From: Adiantum capillus-veneris
Lineage: Eukaryota; Streptophyta; Polypodiopsida; Polypodiales; Pteridaceae
DNA length: 64,000 nt
NCBI GenBank assembly: GCA_014529385.2
Contig: CM043953.1
Coordinates: 80,734,338-80,798,337, forward strand
Direction of reading: 5' to 3'
Part shown: piece by piece, positions 31,291 to 42,426 of the stretch
Layout: every line of letters begins with the position of its first letter
Numbering within the stretch: position 1 is the first letter of the stretch
Notes under the pieces: model-generated
Database searches by the model: none
What the model saw: the letters and a program-made list of their open reading frames with translations, nothing else
Told to the model about the DNA's origin: nothing
Translations under genes and position numbers: made by a program

Positions 31291-32901
31291 TTGTGTCATA
31301 ATAACTAATATCTTATTCTCCTAAATGATTTTCTCATGTTAAGGTGATCATTGAATATGGGGAATTACCAGGGAAGAAAAAGCTAGAATATTGGTAAGGC
31401 TAGCAGACTGGTCACAGTAGGGATCCAAAGGAGGGAAAATAGGGATCCGAAGGGGAACCATCTGCAAAAGATCAATGTGCATAAATGGTGCTATAAAGAC
31501 CCTAAGGTTTAGCTCATTACGACTTCCAAAAGGTAAGGTTCCAAAATTTCAATTAAAAATTTCATTGGCAAATTTTAGGAAATTTGGATGCTTGTGGGAA
31601 GACTCAAAAGTCTTCCCACATCCCTATCAAGGAGGGGGCAAGCCCTAAAGGTAGGGGAAGATAGAGAAGAAGTGAGAGAAACACACACACACTCTCTCCC
31701 AAGCTCCCTTTACACAAAGGGTATAGTGGACACATGTCAGGCTCCTGGCCAGTTGCCCCCAAACCCTCATTCAAATCCTATTGGATGGCCATAGAGGTGG
31801 ACCAATGAGGATTAGGCTAGAGTAAATTTAGTCTAATTAATTCAAAAAAACTTGATAAAAGAACCAATGAAAATTAAACTCTCTAGAAGACTATTGGACA
31901 GTCTACCAAGGGGTCCAATGAACATTCAACAACCCAATGGCTTGCCTAATTCCTATTGGTCAGAAGACTAAGAGGTCCAATGAGAGTTTAATTGAATTAT
32001 GTAATTACCTAAAGCACTCACTAAAGGGGAAAGAGGGACACTTTTCACAAGGCTCTCCATTTGACCTCTAATTTTCTATTGGCTAAGCTTGGCATGAGTC
32101 AATGAGGGGCCAGCAAGAGAAAATAGCAAGAGGGGTCAACCAAGAGAGAGAGGGGCCTGATTTTGCAAAGGCATTATGGCACACACACTCACACAAACTC
32201 TTGTGTGAAGTAAATAAGACTACCTCCTTCTCAAGCTTTAATGGAAAGCTCATCATCTACTCCAAGCTTGTGAGAAGGGAGGCCTACACCAACATCTCTT
32301 GGCTTTGTGATGCAAATCCAACCAATAGCCAAGCTCCAATGCATGCTCATCTCCTCTACCATGCTAATTACTAAGCTATGCTAAGCTTTTAAGAGTGATT
32401 TATGTGAGGAGAAATACTTCTTTTGCGTAAGAATGCTTCTTCTTCCTCTAGATATACTCTCATACCCCGCTAGCTCTCACCATCTTTGAAGGTGTGTGAG
32501 GTCTTGGGTCTCAGACTGTGAGGGAATTGATGTTGTGTTTTTCAAGTGTAATCTTGGTTCTTGAAGCTTCTATCTTCATTGCACCAGCAAGTTATTGAAG
32601 GAACACAAAGTATTGTATTGTAAAATGTCTCCCTTGATGGGGGAAACCTATAATACAAAGCCTTTTGGAGGGGGGACCGGCTCCAAGTACATCTGGTCCT
32701 CAACTGTTGTCAATAGCTTAATTTATCTCTCTTTTTGAAGTATTGTTCATGTCTATCTAATGAGCTGTTATGTTTTTGTTGCTCTCTCCAACTAGACACT
32801 CTTGCTATGCTCATTAGGAATCTATCCTTAATGAAATTCTCACTATGACTATGTTATTTTCCGCTACACACAAGTTACTAGACCATTAAAGTTACACTTT
32901 G
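31291..32901 (+). mobile_element. Solo LTR with perfect 5-bp target duplication
   Basis: A 1,601-base LTR (31296-32896) starts TGTCATAATAAC and ends AAAGTTACA. It is flanked by CTTTG on both sides (31291-31295 and 32897-32901). It belongs to the same family as 35939-37256, 42427-43740 and 54456-56000, but no primer site follows it: the host sequence CTTTGCAAGG resumes at once. It sits inside the minus-strand Gypsy element between RT and linker. This is the product expected when two LTRs of a full element recombine. Confidence 0.92.
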
Positions 32902-32959
32902 CAAGGTCAATTTGCTTGTCATTCTCCGGCCCTTCATAAGATTTCTCCGATTCTGTTGA

Positions 32960-33637
32960 TTATCGCAAGGGTTGCTCTGCAATGATCCTGCGATCTTGCA
33001 AAGTGTATTTTTTATAATGAGTTGAAACATTGATTTTCCTCAGTTCGTCACTATCTAATTCCATTTCCGTGGTCCACACTTCTTTCAAAGTCCATTTTAG
33101 TTCTTTGTATTTTGCTTTACACTCCGTTTTTGTCATTAGAGCTTCTTTTCCTTTGGTCTTATCAGGCTTGATTGACTTTGGTTTCATTTGGGGTTTTCCC
33201 TTTGAATGCTCCACATTTGGACACCTTCCAGTTATCTTGTCTTGTATGCAGTCTACTGCGTTCACTTTCATTAAGAATTGAGTTTTAGTGTCCAATGGCC
33301 GTTTTGTAGTTTTCTTTCTTGAGTTATCGTCTCGTTTCCTTTGGTATCTTTGTTGGTGTCTTTGGTGGTGTTGCTTTGGGAACTCAAAAAATATTTCTTT
33401 TGTTCCTTTGAGTAGAAGTTTGGCTCTTACATGCTCTTTTTCAGAGTATGATTCCTCTGTTGTAATTGGTTCTTCTTTCATTTTGTTTGTAGCATCATAA
33501 TAGTGATAAGAGAAGACATGTTTCTTCTCAATCATCTCAATGAATTCCATTTGGATTGGAACTATATGATTGTCCTCTTCATCACAAAAGTGTGTAGGTG
33601 TAGACTCATTAACACATACATCCATTGTGGCCAGCAT
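32960..33637 (-). pseudogene. Protease-RT linker frame
   Basis: A 225-residue minus-strand frame, His/Lys/Arg-rich in the middle (PKQHHQRHQQRYQRKRDD) and acidic at the start. It shows no enzyme motif. It lies between protease and reverse transcriptase and ends about 60 bases before the solo LTR insertion. Its length and cleanness are unusual in this damaged element, but no family is recognised. Confidence 0.4.
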
Positions 33638-33912
33638 CTGAGTCCATTCAGAGGGTTCAAATAAATGTTCATGGAGCGGTTCTCACATGTAATCTATATC
33701 ATTCACTTCTTTGTCTAAAATGAAGTCTTTGCTTTGTAAACTACCCAATTGAAAGCCCCAAGGACACATCCAAATTGGAGTGTTTTTATGTATACATGAT
33801 GGCAGATTAGTCTCTACACAGGTCTGTGAGTCCAATTCTTGTATTGGTGTCCTTAGGAAATCCTTATAAGGATGGTCCTTCAAGTTCACTCAAGTAATTA
33901 TCCCTACTTGTT

Positions 33913-34309
33913 TCAGGCAGAGATAATCATTGCTCCAATCTTGAATTGTATTTGTCTCATGAATGGTCTTCCCAAGATTATTTCATAAATGAGTTTCTTC
34001 TCAAAGTCTACAATGAAAAAAGTGTGCTGGTAGTCAATCCCACAAGAGTTGACTATCACATTCTCTAGTATGCCCATCAGTTTCTCTATGTCTGATTGTT
34101 GGCTTTCCCAAATCTTCCGAGACATCTCTGGTTGCTATGGAAATTCCTGCTCCACTGTTTAAGTTAGCCATGGTTGTTACATCATTGTATTGTACTGGAA
34201 GGGTTGTGTTTCTCTCATTCCCTTCACAATAGCCCTTGAATTTGTTCATAGGTATAGACTTGACAAGTCTAGTTTGTATCTCCTCACTTTGTAATTTTTC
34301 TAAGTTCAT
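33913..34309 (-). pseudogene. Retropepsin-like protease remnant
   Basis: Two overlapping frames, 34034-34309 and 33913-34125. The first has TMANLNSGAGISIATRDVSE, the active-site loop with Asn in place of the catalytic Asp. The second has YQHTFFIVDFEKKLIYEIIL followed by GRPFMRQ, the conserved later block also seen in the gag-protease element. A frameshift joins them. Inactive. Confidence 0.7.
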
Positions 34310-34318
34310 TTGAGATGC

Positions 34319-35081
34319 TCATTTTAATCCCATCTTTTCCATGGTCGTTTGTATATCTCCCAATAGATGTGGTCTCAACTTCAATAGCTCACCCAATGTG
34401 ATTGTGCACTGAATTGATGTTGACATAATGGATTGTAGATTATCCACATCCAAAGTTTTTTTTGGCCTTTCTAGTTTTTTTGTTCTGCAAACCATCGATT
34501 TCTCTTCATTCTCTCCTAGGTAAGACGATAATCTCCACAGGTTCCAGCTTTTGAAGAGCCTGACTAATCTAATCCCCAATCTCCATGCAATGATTGTTCA
34601 TCTAGTTTCATGGGTGGTCTATCAAACCAAACTTCTTCAATTGGTGTTGATTTCAAAGTCCGTGTGATGGGTAACCATCTTGCACGGTTCGGAGAGCACC
34701 TGTGTATGTAACGCAAGCTCCACATTAGAACTCAGAAAGTGAACAAATTTGCTAATTCTGTTTCTTCCTCCTCTACTACTTTTTTGAATGCAACTCTTCC
34801 ATGTTTTGCTTCCCTAACTCGTTCCCATTTGACTTTATTCCAAAACAGGGGGGAGACCGAGTTAGACCAATCATCTTCAACTATTGACACCTTGTCCCAT
34901 CCTTTTTCACTATCAAGAGCTCTAGTTTAGGTGGTTGTATATCATTATTTCCCCCAGTTTTTGACCCACCCTTTTCTTGAGCTTTTTCTCTCATGGTTTT
35001 GGTCTCAACTTTTGCTGGTTTTCCTATGACTTCCCGCTGAGGATTCTGTTTTTCCATCAAGGTTTGCGTGATTTGAACCAA
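34319..35081 (-). pseudogene. Gag-protease spacer frames
   Basis: Short minus-strand frames (34319-34579 and 34881-35081) rich in Lys, Glu and Leu, between knuckle and protease. LKLRPHLLGDIQTTMEKMG stands just before the protease, comparable in position to LMDFMSSEVRTTIMSKLYK before the protease at 7471. No enzymatic motif. Confidence 0.4.
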
Positions 35082-35397
35082 GTTTCTGAAGCTTTTAATT
35101 TAGTTGCTTCCATTTCAGGTGTTGGATAGTTTTTCCATTGGTTTTGCAACATTTGACCGGCTTTTAACGCAGCTTGGAAAGCTTGCAAAGCTACATGGAT
35201 TGGTTCCTAGATTTTATAAACTAGTATTGATCCATCCGATTTTGGTTTGGGTTCCTTGAAATCTGTTGAAAGAGTGCCTTTTTTCTTCTATTTCCTTTTG
35301 TATATTTCCTTCAATCTCCTTTCGTTGTTTTTGCCTCTTGAGTTTGTGTCTTTTACGTCTTTCCTTCCTGGATTTTTTGAATAAATTGCTAGATTTA

Positions 35398-35760
35398 TCA
35401 TATCCATTTGCATTTTTCTCTTTGTTCCCCTTGGTTTTGTGCTCTATTCATCACTTGAACATGAATTATTGGTGCCCCTTCTGATGAACTACTCAACACA
35501 GCTTGAACTATATTTATGACAATTTTTCCTTTGTTTGTTGGATTCCTAGGGTAGTCTTTAGGAAAGTGTCTACCCTTGCATCCACACACTCCACAATATG
35601 CCTCTACAAGTCTCGTTCTCTTATCGGGTTCAAGACAATCATTTTTCCAATGGTCATCCGCTCCACAGTTATGACAATTTTCATTTTTTGGTTTGGGCAT
35701 TGGCTTGACTGTAGGTGGTCTCTCCCTGTTTTGGAATAAAGTACATAGGTGATGTATCAA
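35398..35760 (-). pseudogene. Gag CCHC zinc-knuckle region
   Basis: A 120-residue frame with CHNCGADDHWKNDC, an exact C-X2-C-X4-H-X4-C knuckle. A second copy, CGVCGCKGRHFPKDY, has lost its last Cys to Tyr. It belongs to the nucleocapsid part of Gag. The frame is cut upstream by the plus-strand Gypsy insertion region. Confidence 0.72.
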
Positions 35761-35938
35761 TAGGTGCTTGGCACATCGGCTCCATAGGGAATGGAGGAGG
35801 TTGATTATACCACTGTTCTTATATCCCCATGGTTACTGAACTTGTTTCTTGGTATGGAGTAATGGGTACTAGTGCATGTTCATTCGCTTGTTCCTCAGAC
35901 AACATATACTTGATCAATATAGATATATTGTCATAAAA

Positions 35939-36577
35939 TCTAATATCTAGCCAGCCCAAATCATTTTCTCATATTAAACTGATCATTTAATGTGGGATAA
36001 TAAACGGGAACAAGGGTTAGAATATAGACACGTGGTTACGGATCTATCTCAACATGGGGCCAATGGTAAAGGGGTCCAAATGAGAGATGGTCTGTCAAAG
36101 AGCAATGCTACCTAATGGAGCTTAAAATACCTTAGGGTTAGCTTCATTAAAGACCTCCAAAAGTTAGTGTTAAAAAGTACTTTGACCTTATACAAGCTAG
36201 GGCTAACCTTGAGGTGGGAATCGTACCGAAGAATGAGGTGCTAAGACGCTTAAAGTGGTTGTGGGAACCTTGCCCAAATCTTGAGGTGAGTTCTCAAGAG
36301 GAATGAATGTCCATGCTTGATTGACTAAGGCTTGAAGTAAAAGACACATGCTTGCTTGATTGGATAAGTTCTTGAAGTATTCCATTCAACCAAATGACTT
36401 AATAAGCATAAAAGATACATGTTCAAATGATACTCCACATGTGGCGCTCATGATGTGCTTGAATGCTATTGGTTAGGTTTTAAAGGGGTCCAATGAGAAT
36501 TTAGATACATATAAATAAATAATTAATTTCTCTGTCAAAAGAGAAAAAAGAGGACACATGAAATAATAAAATAATAC

Positions 36578-36615
<38 letters not shown>

Positions 36616-37256
36616 CCAAGCATGAGAGTGGGGGTATACTCTCCCACACACACACACACATTCTCTCATTGTGTGGAGTGAAAAATGCAAGAGCTCCATC
36701 TCCTTCTCCAAGTTTCTTGAGAAGTGGAGAGCCTACACTAACACTCTTGGCTATGATGATAAGTGAGGAAATATTTCTTTCTCCTATGGAATATTTCTTT
36801 TTCCTCTTCTCTATGCTCATTCCACGCTAGCTCTCTCCACCTTCGACGGTGTTTGAGGCCTTGGGACTGAGGCTTGGGATAGTTAATGTTTTTTGAAAAG
36901 TTTATGTTAAGTTTGTGATGCATGAAGCTTTCCATATTCATAGCATCACCAAGGCCCACAAGGAACACAAATATTGTATTGTAACAAACTCTCTCTTGAT
37001 GGGAGAATCTATAATACGAACGCCTTTTGGAGGGGGGATCGGCTTCAAGTAAACCCGGTCCTCATCTATTGTCATGTTCTCTAATACTCTCTCTCTTGCA
37101 TAATTATTTTTCATGCCAAGTTAATTAAGTACTATGTTTATGTTGCTACCATCAATTAAGTTCACCCTCCAAGTTCTCAAAGTAATCTCACAAAAATGCT
37201 CACGCTAATTCTCTTAGTTCCGCTATTCTCAAAGTTCATAGGCCATTTGTATTACA
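35939..37256 (+). repeat. 5' LTR of the plus-strand Gypsy element
   Basis: 1,318 bases, TGTCATAAAATC...GTATTACA. It shares with the other family members the early block TTTCTCAT(A/G)TTAAACTGATCATTTAAT, CAAAGAGCAATG, the GA run at 36579-36611, and the late block TTTTGGAGGGGGGA(T/C)CGGCT. Confidence 0.88.
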
Positions 37257-37257
37257 T

Positions 37258-37269
37258 TGGTATCAGAGC
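37258..37269 (+). other. Primer-binding site, initiator tRNA-Met
   Basis: TGGTATCAGAGC, one base after the LTR end. This is the standard plant retrotransposon primer site for tRNA-iMet. The same site follows the LTR at 54456-56000. Confidence 0.92.
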
Positions 37270-37632
37270 ATTTGGTTTCTCTTTTCTTGCTTAGGAAGAG
37301 AGGTCCTTAAGTAGCTAATTAATGGTTGATTTAGTTAAGTATATTAGGTTAAGTGGGACTGGGATCTATTATGGATTTTGTTGAGCCCACTATGTGGGAT
37401 ATGGTGCACACCTCGGGACTTTGGTCTTAATAATGGAGTCTTCTTAGAATTGCCTGAGGCTATCCCTCAACAACTTTTCTTTGTTAGACCCACTCCACTA
37501 CTCTCTATAATTAACCAATTCGACCCGTGGGTGTAGATACTTAAGTGCCTATTTTCAAAGGCTAAGAGGAGTAGCAACGAAGGTTTTGAATTGCCAAAGC
37601 ATACACTAAGTAAACACATAAGTTTAATTAAC

Positions 37633-37908
37633 ATGGCTGACAATAACCAAGAGAGTAGAATGGACATTGATAACTTTGATTTTGCACATGAAGGTGCTAA
37701 TGATGATGCCCCCATGTTTGTTATTTATCTTGTCACTAGGTTGCACCAAGCTATGGGCAGCCCCACTTTGCAAGCCGAAGTTACTCAACAACTTCGTGCT
37801 TATGGGATTTCCTTTCCTCTCCAAGAGGAGAGAGAACTTAGGAGGCCTCTTGATGAGACCCCCAAAAGAAGACTCTCTCCCATACGAGAGGAGGAATCCA
37901 AAGATTAA
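37633..37908 (+). pseudogene. Gag N-terminal piece
   Basis: From ATG 37633 (MADNNQESRMDIDNFDF) the frame runs 91 codons and ends in an acidic tail (LSPIREEESKD). The same protein start is seen at 56413-56770 beside the second LTR copy, which confirms it as the family's Gag N-terminus. A stop then separates it from the gag core. Confidence 0.65.
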
Positions 37909-38149
37909 GAAAGCAATGAATCTCTAAATTCCTCCGAATATGTGGCTCCACAAAGAAGGTAGACTAAATGATTTCCATCTCATCCCTAGAGGAAACGGAT
38001 AACCCATAGTCCTTCTCCTCGTCACTCCAAAAGGGAAGAGAGGAAACCAAGGAAGAAAAGGGCAAGAAAGACGTCACCCTCTTCTCCTTCTTCTTCACCT
38101 TCCTTCTCTGCCAATGAAAGCTATGGCTATTCTCCTGGAGAATATAAGA

Positions 38150-38745
38150 GGGGAGAACATCGCAAATCTTACCCTGCATGACAAAGGTCACAAAAGATCA
38201 ATAAGTTCAAAGAGGGAGGGAAGAGTATCTCTTTTCTCACCTATGATGGCACCTTTGGTGCTACCGACAAAATATTGGCCTTCATCCAACAATTTGATGT
38301 GGCCTTTTAGGAGGAGGGCTTCATGGAGTCCTCCAAGATACCCCATGTAGCTGTGCACTTCCAAAAATCGGCTCGTCAATGGTGGGCTCGCCTTCGTGTA
38401 ATGGCGAAGCCCCAAAGACATGGAAAACTCTACGAGTTTCCATCATGAAACAATTTCTTGCAAGCGATGCAAAGGAAAAAGTGCTCACCAAATGGTGGAG
38501 TTTAAACATTCTCTCTCATGAGTCTATCCACAAATATGTGGACAAGTTTTGGGATTTACATCTCAAGTCTACTATTTTTCAAAGATAGACTTTGTCGAGC
38601 AAAAGCAACAATTCTGTGCAGGATTACCCAAAGAGATGGCCGAGTATGTCAACTCTCAACGGCCTAGTTCTATCACCAAAGTACTCCACCACACCATTGT
38701 TGCTTCGCGCATCAATTTCCAACAAGGGGCTAGATGAAATGTCAA
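38150..38745 (+). pseudogene. Gag core, frameshifted
   Basis: Fragments in several frames show the Retrotrans_gag pattern: FLTYDGTFGATDKILAFIQQ, VHFQKSARQWWARLRVMA with the conserved tryptophans, then SLMSLSTNMWTSFGIYI and RLCRAKATILCRITQRDG. In-frame stops near 38310 and 38447 and at least two frame changes are present. Confidence 0.62.
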
Positions 38746-38749
38746 GCGC

Positions 38750-39532
38750 ATGGAAAATAAAGACAAAAGTGATGCCAAGGGGAAAACCAATGCCCAAAGT
38801 TCTTACGAAGGCTATTCCAATAACAACAACAATTGGTCCAGGGAGAAGGGAGTTTACAAAGGTAAATATAAACTCTCTCTTAAAGAGCTAGAAGCTTTTT
38901 GTAAGGACCAAAAATGTTTTAAGTGTGGGGAGCAAGGCCATGGTTATCGTCCTTACCCCAAGAGAATTGCCCGCAATAAGACTCCTAGAGCCTCTATGTT
39001 TGAAGCTCCAAAAGAGGATGATCATTGCCAAGGATTTCTCCTTTCCTATGCTTGGGGAAATATGCAAGAGTATGATGCCTTTATTTTGTTTGACCCTGGT
39101 TCAACTCACCACTTCATATCCACGGAGTTGACCACCAAGCTAGACATACAAGCCCACGAGACGGGAGATGCATTGAAATCCAATGGAGCTATCAAGGGAC
39201 AAGACGTCTCAATTACTTCCTTAATTGGAAAATTAAGGCTTCATGTTCAAAGCTATGTGGACAAAAAGGATTTCTTCATCTCCTCTCTTAAACATGAGAA
39301 TGTTATTGTTGAGGCACCATGGTTTAACCGCATGGCTTCCAATATGAAGTTCCTTGAAGGGAGAATCTACTTCACCTACATGGAAAAGAGCATGTACATA
39401 GATGCTAATGAGTCAAGGAACACCATATCCTTGCAACAAAGGAAATCAAGAGGCATAGAGTTGTCTAATTTCCTAAATGGATCCCAAGATGTTTTCGTTG
39501 ATGACATCCCTAGAGAGCTACCTCTAAAATGA
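38750..39532 (+). pseudogene. Zinc knuckle and aspartic protease
   Basis: A 260-residue open frame. Near residue 56 is CFKCGEQGHGYRPYP, a CCHC knuckle whose last Cys is lost. Near residue 110 is AFILFDPGSTHHFISTEL, the protease active-site loop with Pro in place of Ser/Thr after the catalytic Asp (D-P-G-S instead of D-S-G-S). The hydrophobic strands and HENVIVEAPWF correspond to the later protease part. The frame ends at the approach to reverse transcriptase (DIPRELPLK). Confidence 0.72.
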
Positions 39533-40130
39533 GGGATGATGACCATGCAATTGAGCTCCTACCAGGAAGCTCACTGCCTAACAAACCTCCTTATCAAGTT
39601 CACAAGCTCAACAAGAGGAGATTGTGAGGCAAGTGCATGAATTGGTGGAAATAGGGATGGTGAGGTCTAGCTCCTCTCCATTTTGTTCACCATTACTTTT
39701 AGTGCAAAAGAAAGACGACACATCTCACATGTGTGTCGACTATGGATCACTAAATAAGATCACTGTCAAACATAGATTTCCCATGCCGGGGTAGAATATC
39801 TATTTGATAAGTTACAAGTTTTTCCCTGACAAATGCTCCAGACGCATTCAAACTCATGATGGACAAAAATCTTCAGGCCATTCAAACTCTCTTGAGGACT
39901 ATAAGCGACACCTCCAGGTAATCTTTCAAGTTGTGAGAGAGAATAAGCTTTTCATTAATCAAAAGAAAAGAGAAATTTTCCTACAAAAAGAGATTCAATA
40001 TTTAGGTCACATTATCTCTGAAGATGGCACCCATATGGATACAACAAAATTAGAGATAATAAAAGGATGGCCTAATCCAAGGAATCTACAGGAGGTACGA
40101 AGCTTCATAGGTATGTGTGCATAATATAGA
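39533..40130 (+). pseudogene. Reverse transcriptase with deleted catalytic palm
   Basis: N-terminal blocks are readable: EEIVRQVHELVEIGMVRSSS, SPLLLVQKKDDTSHMCVDYG, then TVKHRFPMP. The text then jumps within about 40 bases to LTNAPDAFKLMMDK, and from there almost directly to SLEDYKRHLQVIFQVVREN and IQYLGHIISEDGTHMD. The stretches before LTNAP and the segment that should hold the YxDD box are both missing. The surviving C-terminal frame is 39804-40124. Confidence 0.72.
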
Positions 40131-40249
40131 TGCTTCATTAAGAAAACTTCTTGCTAATAGCAATCCCATTACATGACTTAACAAAAAAGAACGTTAAGTA
40201 TTCATGGACTGCAAAAAAAGTGTAAGAAGCTTTGGAAGAAGCTTAAGGA

Positions 40250-40725
40250 GAATCTTAACTCTCAACGTGTGCTCACACTACTAGATCTCAACTTGTGCTC
40301 ACACTACTAGATCTCTCAAAGCCATTTGAGGTCCAATGTGATGCTTGTGGTGATTGCCTTGGAACTATTTTGCTTAAAGAAGGGCATGCCACAGCATATG
40401 AGAGTCAAAGACTCAACTTCGATAAGTCAGTATTGGGAAAATACAAAAAAGAGCAACTAGCTATTCTATATGCCCCTAAACACGTGGAAACACTATGTCT
40501 TGGGGACTCCATTCATTCTAAAAATGGATCACAAAGCCTCAAGAACTTCATGACGCAGACCAACCCTCCGACGAACAAATGAGGTGGAAAAATTTTCTTT
40601 TTCAGTTTAAATTTCAGATTGTTCACATTGCTAACAAGCACAATCAAGTGGTCGATGCACTTTCACAACGACCAAGGGTAAATGTGGTGTCTATAGCAAC
40701 TCAAAATGATCTATCTTTTATGATC
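40250..40725 (+). pseudogene. RNase H remnant
   Basis: Frame 40295-40582 has FEVQCDACGDCLGTILLKEG, the first RNase H block with its Asp, and LNFDKSVLGKYKKEQLAIL, where the usual Y.TT..E is changed. The next frame (40579-40923) begins WKNFLFQFKFQIVHIANKHN followed by VVDALSQR, the classical end of Gypsy RNase H. A duplication of CTCAACGTGTGCTCACACTA at 40258-40300 lies just before. Confidence 0.7.
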
Positions 40726-41620
40726 GATGAGTATGCTACTGATCGAGATATTAAGTATGTAATTACAACCTTTGCAATAGGGAAGAAAAAAAAAGAACCA
40801 TTCACCTTGAAGGACAATTATCTTCCAAATGGCATTAGGCTATGTGTTAACCACCCACACAATAAGAAAGTCATGTATGAATCCCATACTTCTCCTTGTG
40901 CGGGGCAAACAGGGATTCCATAGTCTACTCTTTGAGGAGTAGAAATGTATTTCCGTTGGTCTACCATGAAAAGTAAACATACAAGAGTATGTTTCAAAAT
41001 GCGTGGTATACCAAAAGTTGAAATTTGATTGAGGGAAACAACTTGGATTGTTTTAGTCGACATGCTTAACAAGAAAACACACTCTATGCCTGTCAAAAAG
41101 ACTATTAAGGCACATCAAATGGCAAGCCTCTTTAGATCTCAAATTTTCAAACATCATGGCTTTCCAACATCCATAGTGTCGGACAAAGATCCTAGAATGA
41201 ACATTAATTTTTGGAAGGGTCTCTTTGAGAACCTAGGAAGTAGATTAAATTTCACTTTCGGCCTATCATCCACAAATGGATGACCAAAGTGAAATAACTA
41301 ATCTATTGATTCTTGAATCTACTAAAAGCCTATGTCATGGACGTAGATCAATGTTCTCAATTAGAGGAGTACCTACCTCTTATAGAGTATGCGTACAATG
41401 ACATTGTACATACTTCTATGGGGAAAGCACCCTTCGAAGTTAAAGAGGGAAGATCCAAAAGTCCCTTACTACTTAAAGTAGATGGGAAGATCTTCACTGC
41501 TGATGAATATAGCCAAGACTCACAAGAATCTTGTCCAAAGATTACAGAGGTTACATCCATCTCAAAGCAAAGGCAAAAAGGGTTGTTGCTAATAAGCAAA
41601 GAAGAGCCTTAGCCTTTAAT
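40726..41620 (+). pseudogene. Integrase remnant
   Basis: HHCC region near 40830-41000 (MYESHTSPCAGQTGIP, with the Cys pair degraded), then the core frame 41029-41283 with IVLVDMLNKKTHSMPVKK and HHGFPTSIVSDKDPRMNINF, carrying the first two catalytic Asp residues. Frame 41313-41612 holds EEYLPLIEYAYNDIVHTSMG followed by KAPFEVKEGR, the conserved end of the core. The glutamate region between them (near 41275-41300) is damaged by a stop. Confidence 0.75.
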
Positions 41621-41729
41621 TAAAATGATTAGGGTCTTGCTAAAGTTTCTCAAGCTCGTCTAAGGCATACTACGGGCAAGAATCCTATGGGCCACCAAGA
41701 GTATTATGCTAAACTAGCAAAAAAATACT

Positions 41730-41870
41730 ATGCTCCTTTTTAAATACTTAAGCCAATCAATGAGATGGCTTATCAATTCAAGTTGCCCAACCATTGGCTC
41801 ATGCACCATGTTTTCCATGAGAGCCTATGTAAGCCTTACAAAGGAGCGCCATCAAAATAAGAAATAGGTG
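41730..41870 (+). pseudogene. Integrase C-terminal tail
   Basis: Reads NEMAYQFKLPNHWLMHHVFH followed by ESLCKPYKG, the Y.L.LP......HPVFHVS.L.PY pattern at the end of plant Gypsy integrases. No clear chromodomain can be read after it. Confidence 0.6.
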
Positions 41871-42426
41871 CAGACCCTCCAAAAATCAAATATCAAGAAG
41901 AAGTACTTCAATTTGAGTCCATCCTATGACATGAAGACAAGGTATTAAGAAACAGTAAGATTATTTGATGATATCTTATCTTATTCTTTTAAAGATGCTA
42001 GATGGATGCAAAGAACTTAGATTAAGGATAATATGAACCTTGTCAATGCTTACAATGATGCCTTAAAGTAAGCATATGAAAATTCATTTTAAATGAAAAA
42101 TGTTTTTGTCTTATAAGACTAGTTCTCTTTTTTATTGTGCACAAATTTAAATAGTATGCATGCTTAGAATCATGTTTGCGGTGATGAAGTCTCCCAAACA
42201 CCAAGTAAACGTGTCACTCTACTTTGGAAGAATGATATGGACTAAAGAGCAGACATGTTTGCGGCAGCTACGTCTCCCAAGCACCAAATGGATTAGTCAT
42301 CCATCTTGGAATGATGTCATAGGGTTAAAAGGGATCGTCTACCCGCTAAGAAACATGGACTAATGACTAGGCTTTATCTTCTCTAACTCATAGTCGAGGA
42401 TGACTATGATTTCAAGAGAGAGATAA
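41871..42426. other. 3' untranslated interior and purine tract
   Basis: No coding. A phrase with TCATGTTTGCGGTGATGAAGTC is imperfectly repeated as GACATGTTTGCGGCAGCTACGTC 80 bases later (42170 and 42252). The end, TTTCAAGAGAGAGATAA, is the likely polypurine tract for the 3' LTR. Confidence 0.55.

Larger units (their letters stand above)
29100..35930 (-). mobile_element. Decayed Ty3/Gypsy element
   Basis: Read on the minus strand from about 35.9 kb down: CCHC knuckle (35398-35760), spacer frames, protease (33913-34309), linker (32960-33637), reverse transcriptase (30400-31129), RNase H (about 29930-30290) and integrase zinc-binding region (29100-29740). The order is the Ty3/Gypsy order. Every domain has stops or frame changes. 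A solo LTR of another family splits it at 31296-32896, and the plus-strand Gypsy element begins at 35939, so its own 5' part is cut off. No LTR of its own could be identified. Confidence 0.78.
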
